NCBI RefSeq assembly: GCF_005795905.1
Contig: NZ_VAWE01000001.1
Coordinates: forward strand, 8,187,501-8,251,500
Length of the DNA stretch: 64,000 nucleotides
Reading direction: 5' to 3'
Source of the DNA: Streptomyces marianii
GTDB taxonomy: Bacteria > Actinomycetota > Actinomycetes > Streptomycetales > Streptomycetaceae
This document shows positions 1 through 10,079 of this stretch, piece after piece (positions within the stretch are counted from its first letter, which is position 1; each line of letters begins with the position of its first letter). The notes beneath the pieces were generated by a model. The model was not told where the DNA came from and ran no database searches. It was given only the letters and a program-made list of their open reading frames with translations. The translations under genes and the position numbers were made by a program.

Positions 1-1511
1 CGGACGACTTCGTCACCGCTGTCGTCCGCGGCCACCGCGGCACCCTCGAGCCATGCGCGGTGGACGTCGATGGAGGAGCCGGGCCAGTACGGCATCGCGA
101 GCGCCGACATGGCACGTGCGGACAATCCGGGGCGCTCGCTGCGAAGTTCGGCGGCGGCACGCTCCAGCTCGGTCCACCCGGTGCCGCCCATCCCGACCTG
201 ATTGCACAGCAGCAGTCCCAGGTCGAGACGGATCTCGCCGCGCAACACGGCGGGAAGGCTCTCGTCCTCCACGATCTGCGAGAGCACCTCGACGGTCTGG
301 TCCGAGCGCAGCCCGTTGACAGCGATGTCAGCCAGTCGCGGCGCCAGCCCGGCCCGGGCGGCACGGGGTATTTCCGGCGACGCGAGGGCCTCCTCCAGCA
401 GCTTGATCGCTGCCTGGTGGTCTCCGGCCCCGGTGGCCAGGGCAGCGGCCCGTTCCACGGCACGCAACCAGGCCTTGACCCGGCCGGCCTCCCGGCGGTG
501 CCGCGCGAGCGACATCCAGGGCACGGGCTGCCTGCGCACCAGCACGTCGGCGGCCCTCGCATGCAGTTCCTGCCGTACGGGGCCGGGCAGCACCCGGCGC
601 ACGGCGCGCGCGGCGAGCGGGACGGGCCACCCGTACCGGAGGCCCGCGTACTCGGCGAGCACGGCCGCATCGAGCGCTCCGGCCAGCGCGTCGTCGAGCA
701 CGGGGTTCCGCCCGGCTCTCCCCGCGGGCGCGGTTCCGTTCTCGCAGGCGCCGCCGGGCGGCCGACCGGACGTCGCCCCCTCGGCGACCGTCAGCAGTTC
801 CTCCCGCGTCACCGGCTCTCCCAGCACCGCGGCGGCCCACACCACGGCCCGCTGCGACGCGGGCAGCGAGGCCGTCCGGCTCAGCGCCAGTTCGGCGAGG
901 CGGACGGGCACGCCCGCGGCGTCCACGTCGGCCGCGGTGTACCGCTGCAGGTCCCGTTCGCCCAGTACCACCAGCAGGTCCGTCACCACCTGCGCCACAC
1001 CACCGGACTGCTCGTGCAGCCGGACGACGGCCTCGGGTGAGCATCGGTCGCCGAGGGCGGCCGCCGCGGTCCGCTGCACCTGCTCGGTGGTCCACGGCGT
1101 GACCCGGTGCTCGAGGACGACCATGTCGCGCGGGTAGCGCAGTGGCGGGGTGCCCAGCGGCAGACCGGGGTGGGGCAGTTCCTCGGGCCGGTAGAGCACC
1201 ACGGTCGCGCGCGAGGGTCGGGACCGTTCCAGCAGCAGGCGCAGTGCGCTGCGTTCGGCGGCGTCCGCGCGGTGCAGGTCGTCGACCAGGAGCAGGACCG
1301 GCCCGTCGCCTGCCGGCTCGGGCGCGGCGGCGCCCTCGCCGCAGGTCCAGGTGAGCACCTCGGCGCCGGTGGCCTCGGGCAGATCGGCGAGACGCCGTGC
1401 GAGGTGGCTCTTTCCGGTGCCGGCGGCTCCGGCCGCAAGGACGAGCAACGGCTCGGCCGTCTCCGACGCGAGGGTCCGTCGCAGCCTGCGCTCCCAGACC
1501 GGTGTACTCAT
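1..1511 (-). CDS. LuxR-type large ATP-binding transcriptional regulator, N-terminal part (runs off the left edge)
   Basis: The reading frame is open from an ATG at 1511 to the window edge, giving at least 503 residues. A P-loop GAAGTGKS sits at residues 28-35 and a Walker B stretch LLLVDDLH at about 73-80, followed by an AAA/STAND-like core and a helical, TPR-like region rich in Ala and Leu. This is the arrangement of the large LuxR-family (LAL/MalT-like) regulators of Streptomyces, whose C-terminal helix-turn-helix would lie left of the window. The class is inferred, because the DNA-binding domain is not visible. Such proteins usually activate pathway genes in response to a ligand bound by the ATPase/TPR part. 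It is divergent from the small secreted protein at 1805, with 293 bp between them. Confidence 0.75.
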   Translation of the reverse strand, partial: MSTPVWERRLRRTLASETAEPLLVLAAGAAGTGKSHLARRLADLPEATGAEVLTWTCGEGAAAPEPAGDGPVLLLVDDLHRADAAERSALRLLLERSRPSRATVVLYRPEELPHPGLPLGTPPLRYPRDMVVLEHRVTPWTTEQVQRTAAAALGDRCSPEAVVRLHEQSGGVAQVVTDLLVVLGERDLQRYTAADVDAAGVPVRLAELALSRTASLPASQRAVVWAAAVLGEPVTREELLTVAEGATSGRPPGGACENGTAPAGRAGRNPVLDDALAGALDAAVLAEYAGLRYGWPVPLAARAVRRVLPGPVRQELHARAADVLVRRQPVPWMSLARHRREAGRVKAWLRAVERAAALATGAGDHQAAIKLLEEALASPEIPRAARAGLAPRLADIAVNGLRSDQTVEVLSQIVEDESLPAVLRGEIRLDLGLLLCNQVGMGGTGWTELERAAAELRSERPGLSARAMSALAMPYWPGSSIDVHRAWLEGAAVAADDSGDEVV

Positions 1512-1804
1512 GCTGCCTGCCCCCTCACTGACGGCCCCCTCAGCGCCCTTGGCCATATGCCGGCCCCAAGTGTGCCGCATCGCTCGTACGTTCGGTCGAG
1601 GAGTCGGGCGGGCCCGCGTCCCGGCAGCTGCCCTCGACCGGACGCCGACGTCCTTCGCGCACGGCGCGGCCGGCCGGTGGGCGGACCGTGACGGCGCGGG
1701 TGCGGCGAGCTTCAAAGGGGATTCTCATCTCGCTCCCAGCTCGGCCACAGCCTCGTGTCCGATCTTCGAAGACGACACGGATCCCGGAAGCGGAGGAGTT
1801 TTCC

Positions 1805-2254
1805 ATGATGACCAAGAGAGCTCGAGTGGGTCTCGCCATCGCAGGAGTCGCGAGCGTGGGGCTGCTGTTCCCCGCCGTGGCGCTCGCAGAGGACAGCGCT
1901 CCGGCCACTGCGACGGAGTCGACCGCGCCTTCCGGTGACACGCCGAATCCGCGGGAGGAGCGCAGGGAGGCCCGGAAGGACCGCATGGAGGAGCGCCAGG
2001 AGGAACTGGCGGCCGCTCTGGCGAAGGAACTGGGCGTGTCCGAGGACAAGGTGAAGGCGGCGCTGGAGAAGATCCGCAGCGAGAGGCAGCAGGAGCACAA
2101 GGAGGAGCGCGAGAAGCGTCTCTCGGAGCGTCTCGAGAAGGCCGTGTCCGAAGGGAAGATCACCCAGGAGCAGGCCGACGCCATCCTCAAGGCCGCGGAG
2201 AGCGGCGTCCTGCCCGGAGGCCCGGGCGGGGGACCCGGTCGCGCCCACGGCTGA
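1805..2254 (+). CDS. Small secreted helical protein
   Basis: A 149-residue protein. The ATG at 1805 is chosen because GGAGGAG lies 6 nt upstream (1792-1798); the frame stays open further upstream but has no better start. Residues 1-30 form a signal peptide: MMTKR, a hydrophobic stretch GLAIAGVASVGLLFP, then AVALAED with a likely AXA cleavage. The mature part is very rich in Glu, Lys and Arg and should be helical. It contains the segment ELGVSEDKVKAALEKI and a QADAILKAAESG segment, which resemble the repeats of small exported proteins of the YckD/DUF2680 sort. The C-terminus is a Gly/Pro tail. The function is not known. Confidence 0.7.
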   Translation: MMTKRARVGLAIAGVASVGLLFPAVALAEDSAPATATESTAPSGDTPNPREERREARKDRMEERQEELAAALAKELGVSEDKVKAALEKIRSERQQEHKEEREKRLSERLEKAVSEGKITQEQADAILKAAESGVLPGGPGGGPGRAHG

Positions 2255-3332
2255 GATCGCGGCCGTCCCTCCCCCTACCCGGGCGCGGGGCGGCCGCTGA
2301 GCGCATGCGTCGGCCCTGCCGGACGGGACGGCCTACGACGGGTGGTCAGGGCTGTCCCATCCGCCGGGGCCGGGGCCCCGGAAGCCGGTTCCTCGAACTC
2401 GGTGAGGTGGCCCCGGCGATGCGGTACCGCACGAGCGCTCCCAGCCCGTCCTGGGGCGAACCGACACCGGTCAGGACCACCACCTCCACCACGAGTTCGG
2501 CGTCGAGACCGATGCCGCCCCGGGGCCACCGTGCCCCTCGTCGCTTCGCACTCGTGTCGCAGCTGCCCGGGCCGCGGGAAAGGGCTCCCCGGCCGGGGTG
2601 CGGCTGCGGGGGCTCAGCCCCCTGGGTCCGTCCGTCAGAAGGGCGCGCGGGGGCATGACGCAGCTGGGCGTCCGCCCGGCGCGACGCCGGAGCGGAACGG
2701 AGCGGCTCCTCCCACCGGCGTCACGACATCCTCGGCCCGGTGGCCGAGCGGCGGTTGCGGAAGGACCGGGCACGCGGTCGTCGAGGAGGGTGACAGGACG
2801 ATCTGGGCGGCGTACCGGCCGTGGGAGGCACGAACGGCCGCGGCGACGCGCGACCCGCACCCGGTCGACGGAAGGACACTCTGTGTCTTGTTTCGGTAAC
2901 AGGGCGCACGGGTGAGGTGCTCGCCGCTAGCCTGAAACGGATCGACCATCCGTCCCTCCGCGGCAGTTTCGAACAGGGATTCGCATGTCATTGCAGACTT
3001 CGCCACGCGTGGGCGCTCTGGGCGCATCGGTGTGCGCGGCCCGCCCGGCGTGGACCGCGGAGGCGTCCTTCGTCGGAGAACGCCGTACCGCGGTGCGAAG
3101 TCCTGTCCGCTGAGGGGATGCTGGCTGCGGGATTGGGCCATGGGGTTGGCTCGATTCCCGTGCTGGTGCAGAAAGAATTCCCGTTCCTGGCGTCATGTTT
3201 TCGTGGACGCGCAGGGTTAGCCCGAAAGTGAACGTGTCCCGCGTCGTGCCTGTAGAAGACATTTCGAAAACAGCTCCCCCGACCGGCATTCCTCGTACAG
3301 TGGGGGAGGGCCACGGATGGGCTGGGGGTGTG
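2255..3332 (+). other. Intergenic, no supported gene
   Basis: About 1.08 kb. Short open frames exist on both strands, but none has family-like sequence, a ribosome-binding site or a convincing codon pattern. The last 150 bp are less GC-rich (around 3150-3300) and probably hold the promoter of the STAND/CHAT gene. Confidence 0.5.
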
Positions 3333-6300
3333 ATGGATCCTGCTGTTCTGGCGGCGACATCAGCATCGATCGTGGGGGCGCTGACCACCGACGCCTGGCA
3401 GCAGGTGCGGGACCGTACGGTGCGGCTGTTCCGCAGCGTACGCCCCGAGCGGGCCGAGAATCTGTCCGCCCAGCTCGCAGAGGCGCGCGATCTCATGCTG
3501 GCCGCGGAGGGCGGTGGCGGAACCCGCGTCGCGTACGAATTGACGGTCACTCTACAGCGTCACCTGCAGGATCTCGTCAGCGACGACTCCCTGGCCGAGC
3601 ATCAGCTTCAATGGCTCGTCGGTGAACTGCTGACACTGGCACCGGGCCCTGAACCTTCCTCCCCTCATTCGCCCCTGCTGCACCAGACCTTGGGCTTTCA
3701 ACGCGATTCAGCCGTACAGGGCCAGCAGATCGTGGCACGCACATTCGGACCAGCCCTGCCCGGTCCTCCGTCCGTCGTGTCCGGGCCATGGACGTCGACT
3801 CACTCCGTGCTCGACCGGCTCGGCGGTGCCGCGCGGATGCTGCCGCGAGCCGTACCGACGTTCACCGGCCGGGACGAGGAGATGCACGAGCTGCTCCATG
3901 TGCCGGACACCACCGAGACCTCGCCCGTGTACCTGCTGCACGGCATGCCGGGGGCCGGGAAGACCGCACTGGCCGTTCGCGCGGCCCATCGGCTCACCGA
4001 GCGGTTCCCTGACGGGCAACTGTTCATCAACCTGCGCGGTCACGACCCCGCCGACAGCCCGGCGGTGCCGTTCCAGCTCCTCGGCTCACTGCTGACGGCC
4101 GCGGGCGTTCCGCCGGACGTCCAGCCCGGCAGCGTCCACGGACGCGCCGGACTGTGGAGAAGCTGGCTGTCGTCCAAGCGCGTACTCATCGTCCTCGACG
4201 ACGCAGCCGACTTCAGCCAGGTCGAGCCCATGCTTCCCGGCTATCCCGGGTGCCTGACCCTGGTGACCAGTCGCCTCCACCTCGAGGCCGCCGAGGTGAC
4301 CAAAGCGGTTCCCGTCGACGTCCTGCCTCCTGAGGCCTCGGCACAGCTCTTCGACCGCCTGCTCAGACACCGCGGGTTCGAAGGGGACGCGCGGGACGTG
4401 CCCGAGATCGCCCGCCTCTGCGGCAACCTGCCCCTCGCCCTGGTGCTCGCCGCCGGCGTTCTGCTCGCGCACCCCACCTGGCAGGTCCCGCACCTCGTGG
4501 AGGAGCTGTCCCACTCCACCCGCCGTGTCAACCGGCTGACCAGCGGCCGGGACTCCCTCACCAACGCGCTGAGCACATCCGTGCGCAGCCTCGGGCCGAC
4601 CGAACAGAGATTCCTGCGCTTCCTGTGCATGCACCCGGGCCCGGAGCTGGAAAAGCGAGCAGCCGCCGTACTGGCCGGCACGACGGTGGACTACGCCGAC
4701 ACCTGCCTCGACTCGCTCTACCGCCACAGCCTCCTCACGGAGATCTCGCCGGGGCGCTTCCGGATGCACGTTCTCCTCACCTCGTACCTCAACGCCCTCT
4801 CGGCGGAACTGCCGGACGAGGAGGCCGAAGAAGCTCCTCGGCGCCGCCTCGTCGACTACTACCGCCGCACCGCCGTAGCCGCCTACCTCCTCGAAACGCA
4901 GCAGGACATCGCCGCACTGGAGATCCCGCTGCCCGAGTCCGCACCGGCCCTCAGCGGCCCCTCCCAGGCCGCGGCCTGGCTGGCATCCGAACTGGACAAC
5001 CTCGCCGCCTGCACCCAGTACAGCGCGGATCATCCGGAAGCCGTGGCCGACCTCGCCACCATCGTGACCGCCTACCTCCTGCGCGAAGGCGACGACGGCC
5101 TGCGCACCGCACACGAACTCGTCCACGCCGGCCGTCGCAGAGTGGCCGGCCGAGGGGACATCCGAGCCGATGCCCTGTTCACCCACCTGTCAGGGCTGCT
5201 CGCCATCGCAGGGGGTGATCTCCCCCGTGCCGTGACCGATCTCGGACGCGCCGCGGAGACCAGCCGCGACGACACGTGGGCACTCGGAACGGCACGCGCG
5301 CTCTACACACTGCACCTCGCCTTGAGGCTCTCCGACCGACCCGATGACGCCCTCACCGCCCTCGAAGAAGCCGTGCGATGGTTCAAGCACGCCGGCGACC
5401 ACCAGGGACTTGCCAAGGCCCGACGGAAACTGGCCGCGCTCACGCCGGCCGTTCCGCACGAGCCGGCACCGTCGACGAGTCTGCCCGCCCGGGCGGCGGC
5501 GGACGACTTCCTGACTCAGCTCGAGAACCTCACCCTCGCCATGCACGCCCAGCGGGGCGCCGGACGGCGCGACACCGCGGCGCTCACGGACGAACAGGCC
5601 GCCGAACCGGGCCTCGTCCTCCCCGGCAGCGGGGGGAGCGGCAAGGAGCCTCCTGAGCCACCGCCGGGTACGGCCGACTTCTTCGACGACGAGCAGCACG
5701 ATCCGGCCGCGGCCGACGGCAGCGAATCCCAGGCGGACGAGGACGGACTCGTGCAGCCGGATCTCTCCGTGGAGGCCCTGGACGCGGTCGACGACCAGCA
5801 CATCAACTTCTGGTTCGCCGACGCCCCATCGGACGAGCAACCGCTGCGGACGGGGCAGAACTACACCGGCTGCTTCCAGGTCGGCCCCGACCACCCGGAC
5901 AACCTGACCGCGGGGGAGCCCGGTCAGCGCATCATCCCCGCCGGCGACATCCCTGACGCCGGACTCCTCACGCACTGGCTCGTGTGGTCCACCACCAGCG
6001 AACTGTCCCTGCCCGACGCCGCAGACACCCGGGCAACGGAGAGCATCACGGCAGCGGGCGACACACAGCAGTGGATGGTCGAGTTCGAGCTCCTGATCCC
6101 CCCGCAGGGCGAGTCCGAGCAGCGCCTGGTCACCATCACACCGCGCACGCCCGGCACGGCACGCATCGACGTGCAGGTCCTGGTGGGCAACGACCCCTAC
6201 CGTGACCTGACCATCGAGTTCCCCGTCGACGAGGAGCGGTCGGGTCCAACCTCACCCGACACAGATCTCCCGATCGAGCCTGACGTCCACGCCCCCAGGG

Positions 6301-7751
6301 ACCAGTCTGCGGACGTCCCGACCCCCCGCCACTCCACCCAGCCGACAGCACCGGCAGACACCACCCGTTCCGCCGGCCAGGGCCACAAGGCGTTACGGCC
6401 GCGCAAGCTCCACCGCACCCTCCGGATACAGGAGCGCCGGGGCAGGCGCGCCCGCGAGACCGGCCTTCTCGTCCCGCACCAGTGGCAACGAGCGGGCAGC
6501 ACGCTCTCACTGTTCGTCAACCCGCCCCGCGCCTGGTGGACGATGGAGGTCGACGGCGCGCCCGGCAAGCGCCGCAAGGGGACGATCGCCTGGGCACCGC
6601 AACCCGTCGCCGAGCAGAGAGTCCGTGAAGCCCAGGAAGCCCTGGAACGGTTCAGGCAGGAGCGGGGCGACCGGTACAACACGATCACCGCCGCGGACGT
6701 CGCCTCCCGGTTGCGGGCGTTCACGCCACGCACCGACTGGTCTCTCGCCCCCCGCGCATCCGAGACGGACCGGCAGGCATGGGGCGAGGACGCCCTCAGC
6801 GCCGAACTGCACGACCTCGCCCATGCCGGCCGTCGGCTCTACCACGCCATGTTCCCCCGCAGGAGCGAACTGGAATCGCTCATCAGCGAACTCGCCCCGG
6901 GGGACCGGCTGCGCATCTTCTGGGAGCCGGGGGAGCCCCAACACGTCCCGTGGTCCCTCCTCTACCGCGGCAGCCCTCCCGGTACGGGACAACCGGTCGA
7001 CCCCCAAGACTTCCTCGGCCTGCGCCTGAGGGTCAGCCACGTGCCGTACCCGCTGAGTGGTCCGCGCTCCATCGACAGGCATGGAGCCCGAGCCCATCTC
7101 ATGTACTGGGGCGGACTGACCGACGACGCGACGCTGAGGACCGCGCAGGAGCACGCGTCGGAGCTCGCCACTTGGCGCCCGCTCGTCCTCCCCAGACAGA
7201 AGGACCGCCGCAAGGAAGAGCTCTCGGAGTTCCTCTTCGACCCCGCGCCCGTAGAGCTCATCTACGTCTTCTGCCAGGCCGCGACCGGAGCAGGCAACAG
7301 GCCCAGCCTGCGATTCGGCAGCACCAACGACCCCTGTGACGTCCTCAACCTCTCGGACATGGGCGACGCGGACCTCGACGACCACCCGTTGGTCTTCCTC
7401 AACGCCTGCGAGACATCAGCAGCGCACCACACCTACAGCAACGAACTGCAGAACATGTTCCTGGGCCGCGGCTGCCGCGCCTACATCGGCACCGAGAGCA
7501 AAGTCCCCACCGTGTTCGCGGCCCGCTTCGCCTGCGTCTTCTTCCACTTCCTCTACACCCGGCCCCGCAACGGTGAACCCACCGCCGCCGGGGAGGCACT
7601 CTCCCAAGCCCGCAAGTTCTTCTGGGACGAGTACCGCAGCATCGGCGGTCTCTTCTACAACTACGTCAACGACGACCAGATCTTCGTCGCCCACCCCGAC
7701 GAAGTGGCCGCCCTGCGACAGCCCGGCCAGCACGCCGTTCCGACACGATGA
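3333..7751 (+). CDS. STAND NTPase (NB-ARC) with TPR-like region and C-terminal CHAT domain
   Basis: A 1472-residue protein. The ATG at 3333 (MDPAVLAATSAS) is preferred over an in-frame ATG at 3195, because related actinobacterial proteins begin this way. Residues 1-150 are a helical N-terminal domain. The NB-ARC NTPase starts near 200, with a P-loop GMPGAGKT at about 203-210, VLIVLDDA as Walker B and a CGNLPLALVLAAG sensor motif, followed by winged-helix and TPR-like helices to about 710. An acidic linker leads to a beta-rich region at about 815-970. The C-terminus (about 1190-1465) is a CHAT caspase-like domain with WSLLY and LNACETS, placing the cysteine at 1359. Gln1315 in FCQA stands where CHAT peptidases have the catalytic His. 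The gene is 7 nt upstream of a lipase gene. Known STAND-CHAT proteins act in conflict or self/non-self systems; the role here is inferred. Confidence 0.85.
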   Translation: MDPAVLAATSASIVGALTTDAWQQVRDRTVRLFRSVRPERAENLSAQLAEARDLMLAAEGGGGTRVAYELTVTLQRHLQDLVSDDSLAEHQLQWLVGELLTLAPGPEPSSPHSPLLHQTLGFQRDSAVQGQQIVARTFGPALPGPPSVVSGPWTSTHSVLDRLGGAARMLPRAVPTFTGRDEEMHELLHVPDTTETSPVYLLHGMPGAGKTALAVRAAHRLTERFPDGQLFINLRGHDPADSPAVPFQLLGSLLTAAGVPPDVQPGSVHGRAGLWRSWLSSKRVLIVLDDAADFSQVEPMLPGYPGCLTLVTSRLHLEAAEVTKAVPVDVLPPEASAQLFDRLLRHRGFEGDARDVPEIARLCGNLPLALVLAAGVLLAHPTWQVPHLVEELSHSTRRVNRLTSGRDSLTNALSTSVRSLGPTEQRFLRFLCMHPGPELEKRAAAVLAGTTVDYADTCLDSLYRHSLLTEISPGRFRMHVLLTSYLNALSAELPDEEAEEAPRRRLVDYYRRTAVAAYLLETQQDIAALEIPLPESAPALSGPSQAAAWLASELDNLAACTQYSADHPEAVADLATIVTAYLLREGDDGLRTAHELVHAGRRRVAGRGDIRADALFTHLSGLLAIAGGDLPRAVTDLGRAAETSRDDTWALGTARALYTLHLALRLSDRPDDALTALEEAVRWFKHAGDHQGLAKARRKLAALTPAVPHEPAPSTSLPARAAADDFLTQLENLTLAMHAQRGAGRRDTAALTDEQAAEPGLVLPGSGGSGKEPPEPPPGTADFFDDEQHDPAAADGSESQADEDGLVQPDLSVEALDAVDDQHINFWFADAPSDEQPLRTGQNYTGCFQVGPDHPDNLTAGEPGQRIIPAGDIPDAGLLTHWLVWSTTSELSLPDAADTRATESITAAGDTQQWMVEFELLIPPQGESEQRLVTITPRTPGTARIDVQVLVGNDPYRDLTIEFPVDEERSGPTSPDTDLPIEPDVHAPRDQSADVPTPRHSTQPTAPADTTRSAGQGHKALRPRKLHRTLRIQERRGRRARETGLLVPHQWQRAGSTLSLFVNPPRAWWTMEVDGAPGKRRKGTIAWAPQPVAEQRVREAQEALERFRQERGDRYNTITAADVASRLRAFTPRTDWSLAPRASETDRQAWGEDALSAELHDLAHAGRRLYHAMFPRRSELESLISELAPGDRLRIFWEPGEPQHVPWSLLYRGSPPGTGQPVDPQDFLGLRLRVSHVPYPLSGPRSIDRHGARAHLMYWGGLTDDATLRTAQEHASELATWRPLVLPRQKDRRKEELSEFLFDPAPVELIYVFCQAATGAGNRPSLRFGSTNDPCDVLNLSDMGDADLDDHPLVFLNACETSAAHHTYSNELQNMFLGRGCRAYIGTESKVPTVFAARFACVFFHFLYTRPRNGEPTAAGEALSQARKFFWDEYRSIGGLFYNYVNDDQIFVAHPDEVAALRQPGQHAVPTR

Positions 7752-7758
7752 GGTACGT

Positions 7759-9228
7759 GTGACACCACAGCACCACCCCGACGACATCGCCGGCCGCTAC
7801 CTCACAGGCGACACACGCACCAGGATGAACCTCATACGCGACCCTGGAGCCGCGACCGCGCTGCGCGGTCTGCTCGGCACCCGCGCGTACACCGAGCTCG
7901 CCGAGCTGGCCGGCCCTCGGCCCCAGGAACACCTGGGTGACGACCAGGCCACCAACCTTGTCTTCGTCCCCGGCGTCATGGGCAGCATTCTCGCCAGCAC
8001 GGGTCTGGGCGGAATCTGGTGGCTCGACGTCAAGTCCCGCCACCGCATCGACAGCCTCGCCCTGTCCGCCGACGGACTCAGCGACGCCCACCCCTCCTTC
8101 AAGATCAGCCCCGTCACCGTCGACTCCCTCTACGAGGGTTTCCTGTTCTCGGCCGAAAGGCGACAGAACACCCACCCCCTCGCCTTTCCCTACGACTGGC
8201 GCAAGCCCCTCAGCGCCAGCGCCGACCACTTCCACCAGACCGTCCTCGACCGAAGAGCCGCCGCTCACCGGCGGGGCCCCATCGACGTCGTGGCCCACAG
8301 CATGGGCGGTCTCGTCGTCCGAACGGCCCTCATGCGGCACCCGGACCTCTGGCGGCACCTCGGCAAGATCGTCTTCCTCGGCACACCGCACTACGGTTCC
8401 CCCGCCATCGGCGGCTATCTGAAGAACCACCTCTGGGGCTTCGAGCTCCTCACACTCCTCGGCCGTTATCTCTCCCGCGAGACGTTTCGTACCCTGCACG
8501 GCGTCCTCGGCCTGCTGCCCGCCCCCGCCGGCGTCTACCCCGCAAGCTCCGGCGAACGCACCGCAGACACCCCCTACGACCACCCCTGCGGCAACTTCGA
8601 CTTCTACGACGCCGGCGCATGGTGCCTCAACCTGGCCCCCGCACAGGAACTGCAACTGCAGTCCGTACTCGACGCAGCCGCCCGCCAGCACCACGACCTC
8701 CACACCTGGCACCAGTCGCTCGACCAGGCGCTGCGCGACCGCATGGCCGTCATCGCCGGCACCGGCTTCAAGACCCTCTTCCGGCTCGCCTACAACAAGC
8801 GCCTGGGAATGCTGTGGCAGCACATGGACCGCATCACCGCACGCATTCCCCACCACGCAGACCGTGATGGGGACGGCCGCGTCCCGCTCGCCTCGGCCCG
8901 CCTCCCGTGGACCGCGGAAACACGCTACGTCCACGGCGAGCACAGCAGCCTGCCCAACCTTCCCGATGTCCAGCAGGACGTCTGGCGCTTCCTGAACGAC
9001 CAGCCCATGCGCCTGCCCACCAGCTCCAAGGCAGTCATGGGCGAGCATCTCGCCGTCGCGGCCGAGAGCATCTCCGCCCTCTCCCTGCCCGAGCCGCCGG
9101 CTCAACGCGCCGCCGACGATCCCGGCTACCTCGACATCACCGGCCCCACCGCGGCCGGCCTGGCCGAGCTCGAGAGGCAACTCGACACCGGCAACCTGCA
9201 GGACTTCATCCGCACCCGGCTCCTCTGA
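7759..9228 (+). CDS. LCAT/PGAP1-like alpha/beta-hydrolase (lipase/acyltransferase), partner of the STAND/CHAT protein
   Basis: A 489-residue protein. The GTG at 7759 is chosen because TGAGG precedes it and the upstream gene stops at 7751; the frame extends further upstream only inside that gene. The motifs fit the lecithin:cholesterol acyltransferase family: an oxyanion stretch FVPGVMGS near residue 75, FPYDWR near 145, a nucleophile elbow AHSMGGL with Ser181, a DGDGRVPL segment (likely acid residue) near 370 and HGEHSSLP (likely His) near 394. No signal peptide or membrane segment is seen, so it probably acts in the cytoplasm or on the inner membrane face. Its fixed spacing behind the CHAT-STAND gene suggests a switched effector, for example one cutting membrane lipid. 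That role is inference. Confidence 0.8.
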   Translation: MTPQHHPDDIAGRYLTGDTRTRMNLIRDPGAATALRGLLGTRAYTELAELAGPRPQEHLGDDQATNLVFVPGVMGSILASTGLGGIWWLDVKSRHRIDSLALSADGLSDAHPSFKISPVTVDSLYEGFLFSAERRQNTHPLAFPYDWRKPLSASADHFHQTVLDRRAAAHRRGPIDVVAHSMGGLVVRTALMRHPDLWRHLGKIVFLGTPHYGSPAIGGYLKNHLWGFELLTLLGRYLSRETFRTLHGVLGLLPAPAGVYPASSGERTADTPYDHPCGNFDFYDAGAWCLNLAPAQELQLQSVLDAAARQHHDLHTWHQSLDQALRDRMAVIAGTGFKTLFRLAYNKRLGMLWQHMDRITARIPHHADRDGDGRVPLASARLPWTAETRYVHGEHSSLPNLPDVQQDVWRFLNDQPMRLPTSSKAVMGEHLAVAAESISALSLPEPPAQRAADDPGYLDITGPTAAGLAELERQLDTGNLQDFIRTRLL

Positions 9229-9606
9229 CACCACCCGAGGCATCCGTCCCGTCCCCGGTGGGGCGTTGCAGGAAGTCGCGGGCGGGGCTGACGGGCGTTC
9301 GCATCCGTCCCGTAGCCGCTGGTGACGCCGGATGCCCGTCCCCGGTCTCCGGGCGACGGGGACGCAGTACGGCCGGGCCACCCCCACCACCGGCGGTGCC
9401 CCTGACGCTCGCCCCCGCGGCAGCACGGCGGGACTCCCGCGTCAGGGTCGGCGGAGGCTGTCCATCCGTCGGGGAGGGGTGTGCCTCGGGGCACATCCGC
9501 GAGAGTCCGAAAAGAACCCGGACCGCGATGTCGAGAACCCGCGTCCGGCTCCGTCCCAGCGGTGAACGCGGCCACAATGGGTCGCACGAGCACGAGGAGA
9601 ACCCCG
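9229..9606 (+). other. Intergenic, nothing recognised
   Basis: A 378-bp spacer between the lipase gene and the YCII-like gene. It has no coding pattern and no strong hairpin. The last 30 bp carry an AGGAGA ribosome-binding site for the next gene. Confidence 0.5.
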
Positions 9607-10014
9607 ATGGCCAAGTACCTGCTGCTGAAGCACTACCGCGGCGCCCCGGCTCCGGTCAACGACGTACCGATGGGCCAGTGGAGCCCGGAGGAGATCACCG
9701 CCCATGTGCAGTACATGAACGACTTCGCGGCCCGGCTGGAGGAGACGGGCGAGTTCGTCGACGGTCAGGCGCTCGCCCCCGAGGGGGCCTGGGTCCGCTA
9801 CGACGGCGAGGGCCGCCCGCCGGTCACCGACGGACCGTTCGCCGAGACCAAGGACCTCATCGCCGGCTGGATGATCATCGACGTCGACGGCTACGAGCGC
9901 GCCGTCGAGCTGGCAGGTGAGTTGTCGGCCGCCCCCGGGGCGGGCGGCAGGCCGATCCACGAGTGGCTGGAGGTGCGCCCCTTCCTGACCGCGCCGCCCA
10001 CCATCACGGAGTGA
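9607..10014 (+). CDS. YCII-related (DGPF-domain) protein
   Basis: A 135-residue protein starting at the ATG at 9607, with GAGGAGA just upstream. It begins MAKYLLLKHYRG and contains VTDGPFAETKDLIAGWMIID, the signature of the YCII/DGPF family of small dimeric ferredoxin-like-fold proteins. In Streptomyces these are often encoded beside ECF sigma factors of the ECF41/42 type, but no such sigma gene lies next to this one. The biochemical role is not established for the family. The identification rests on the DGPF motif and the length. Confidence 0.8.
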   Translation: MAKYLLLKHYRGAPAPVNDVPMGQWSPEEITAHVQYMNDFAARLEETGEFVDGQALAPEGAWVRYDGEGRPPVTDGPFAETKDLIAGWMIIDVDGYERAVELAGELSAAPGAGGRPIHEWLEVRPFLTAPPTITE

Positions 10015-10079
10015 CGTCGCCGATGGACGAGGTCCTGCTCGACAAGGCCAGTCCAGAGGGGTCGGTCAGAATGGGGGCC

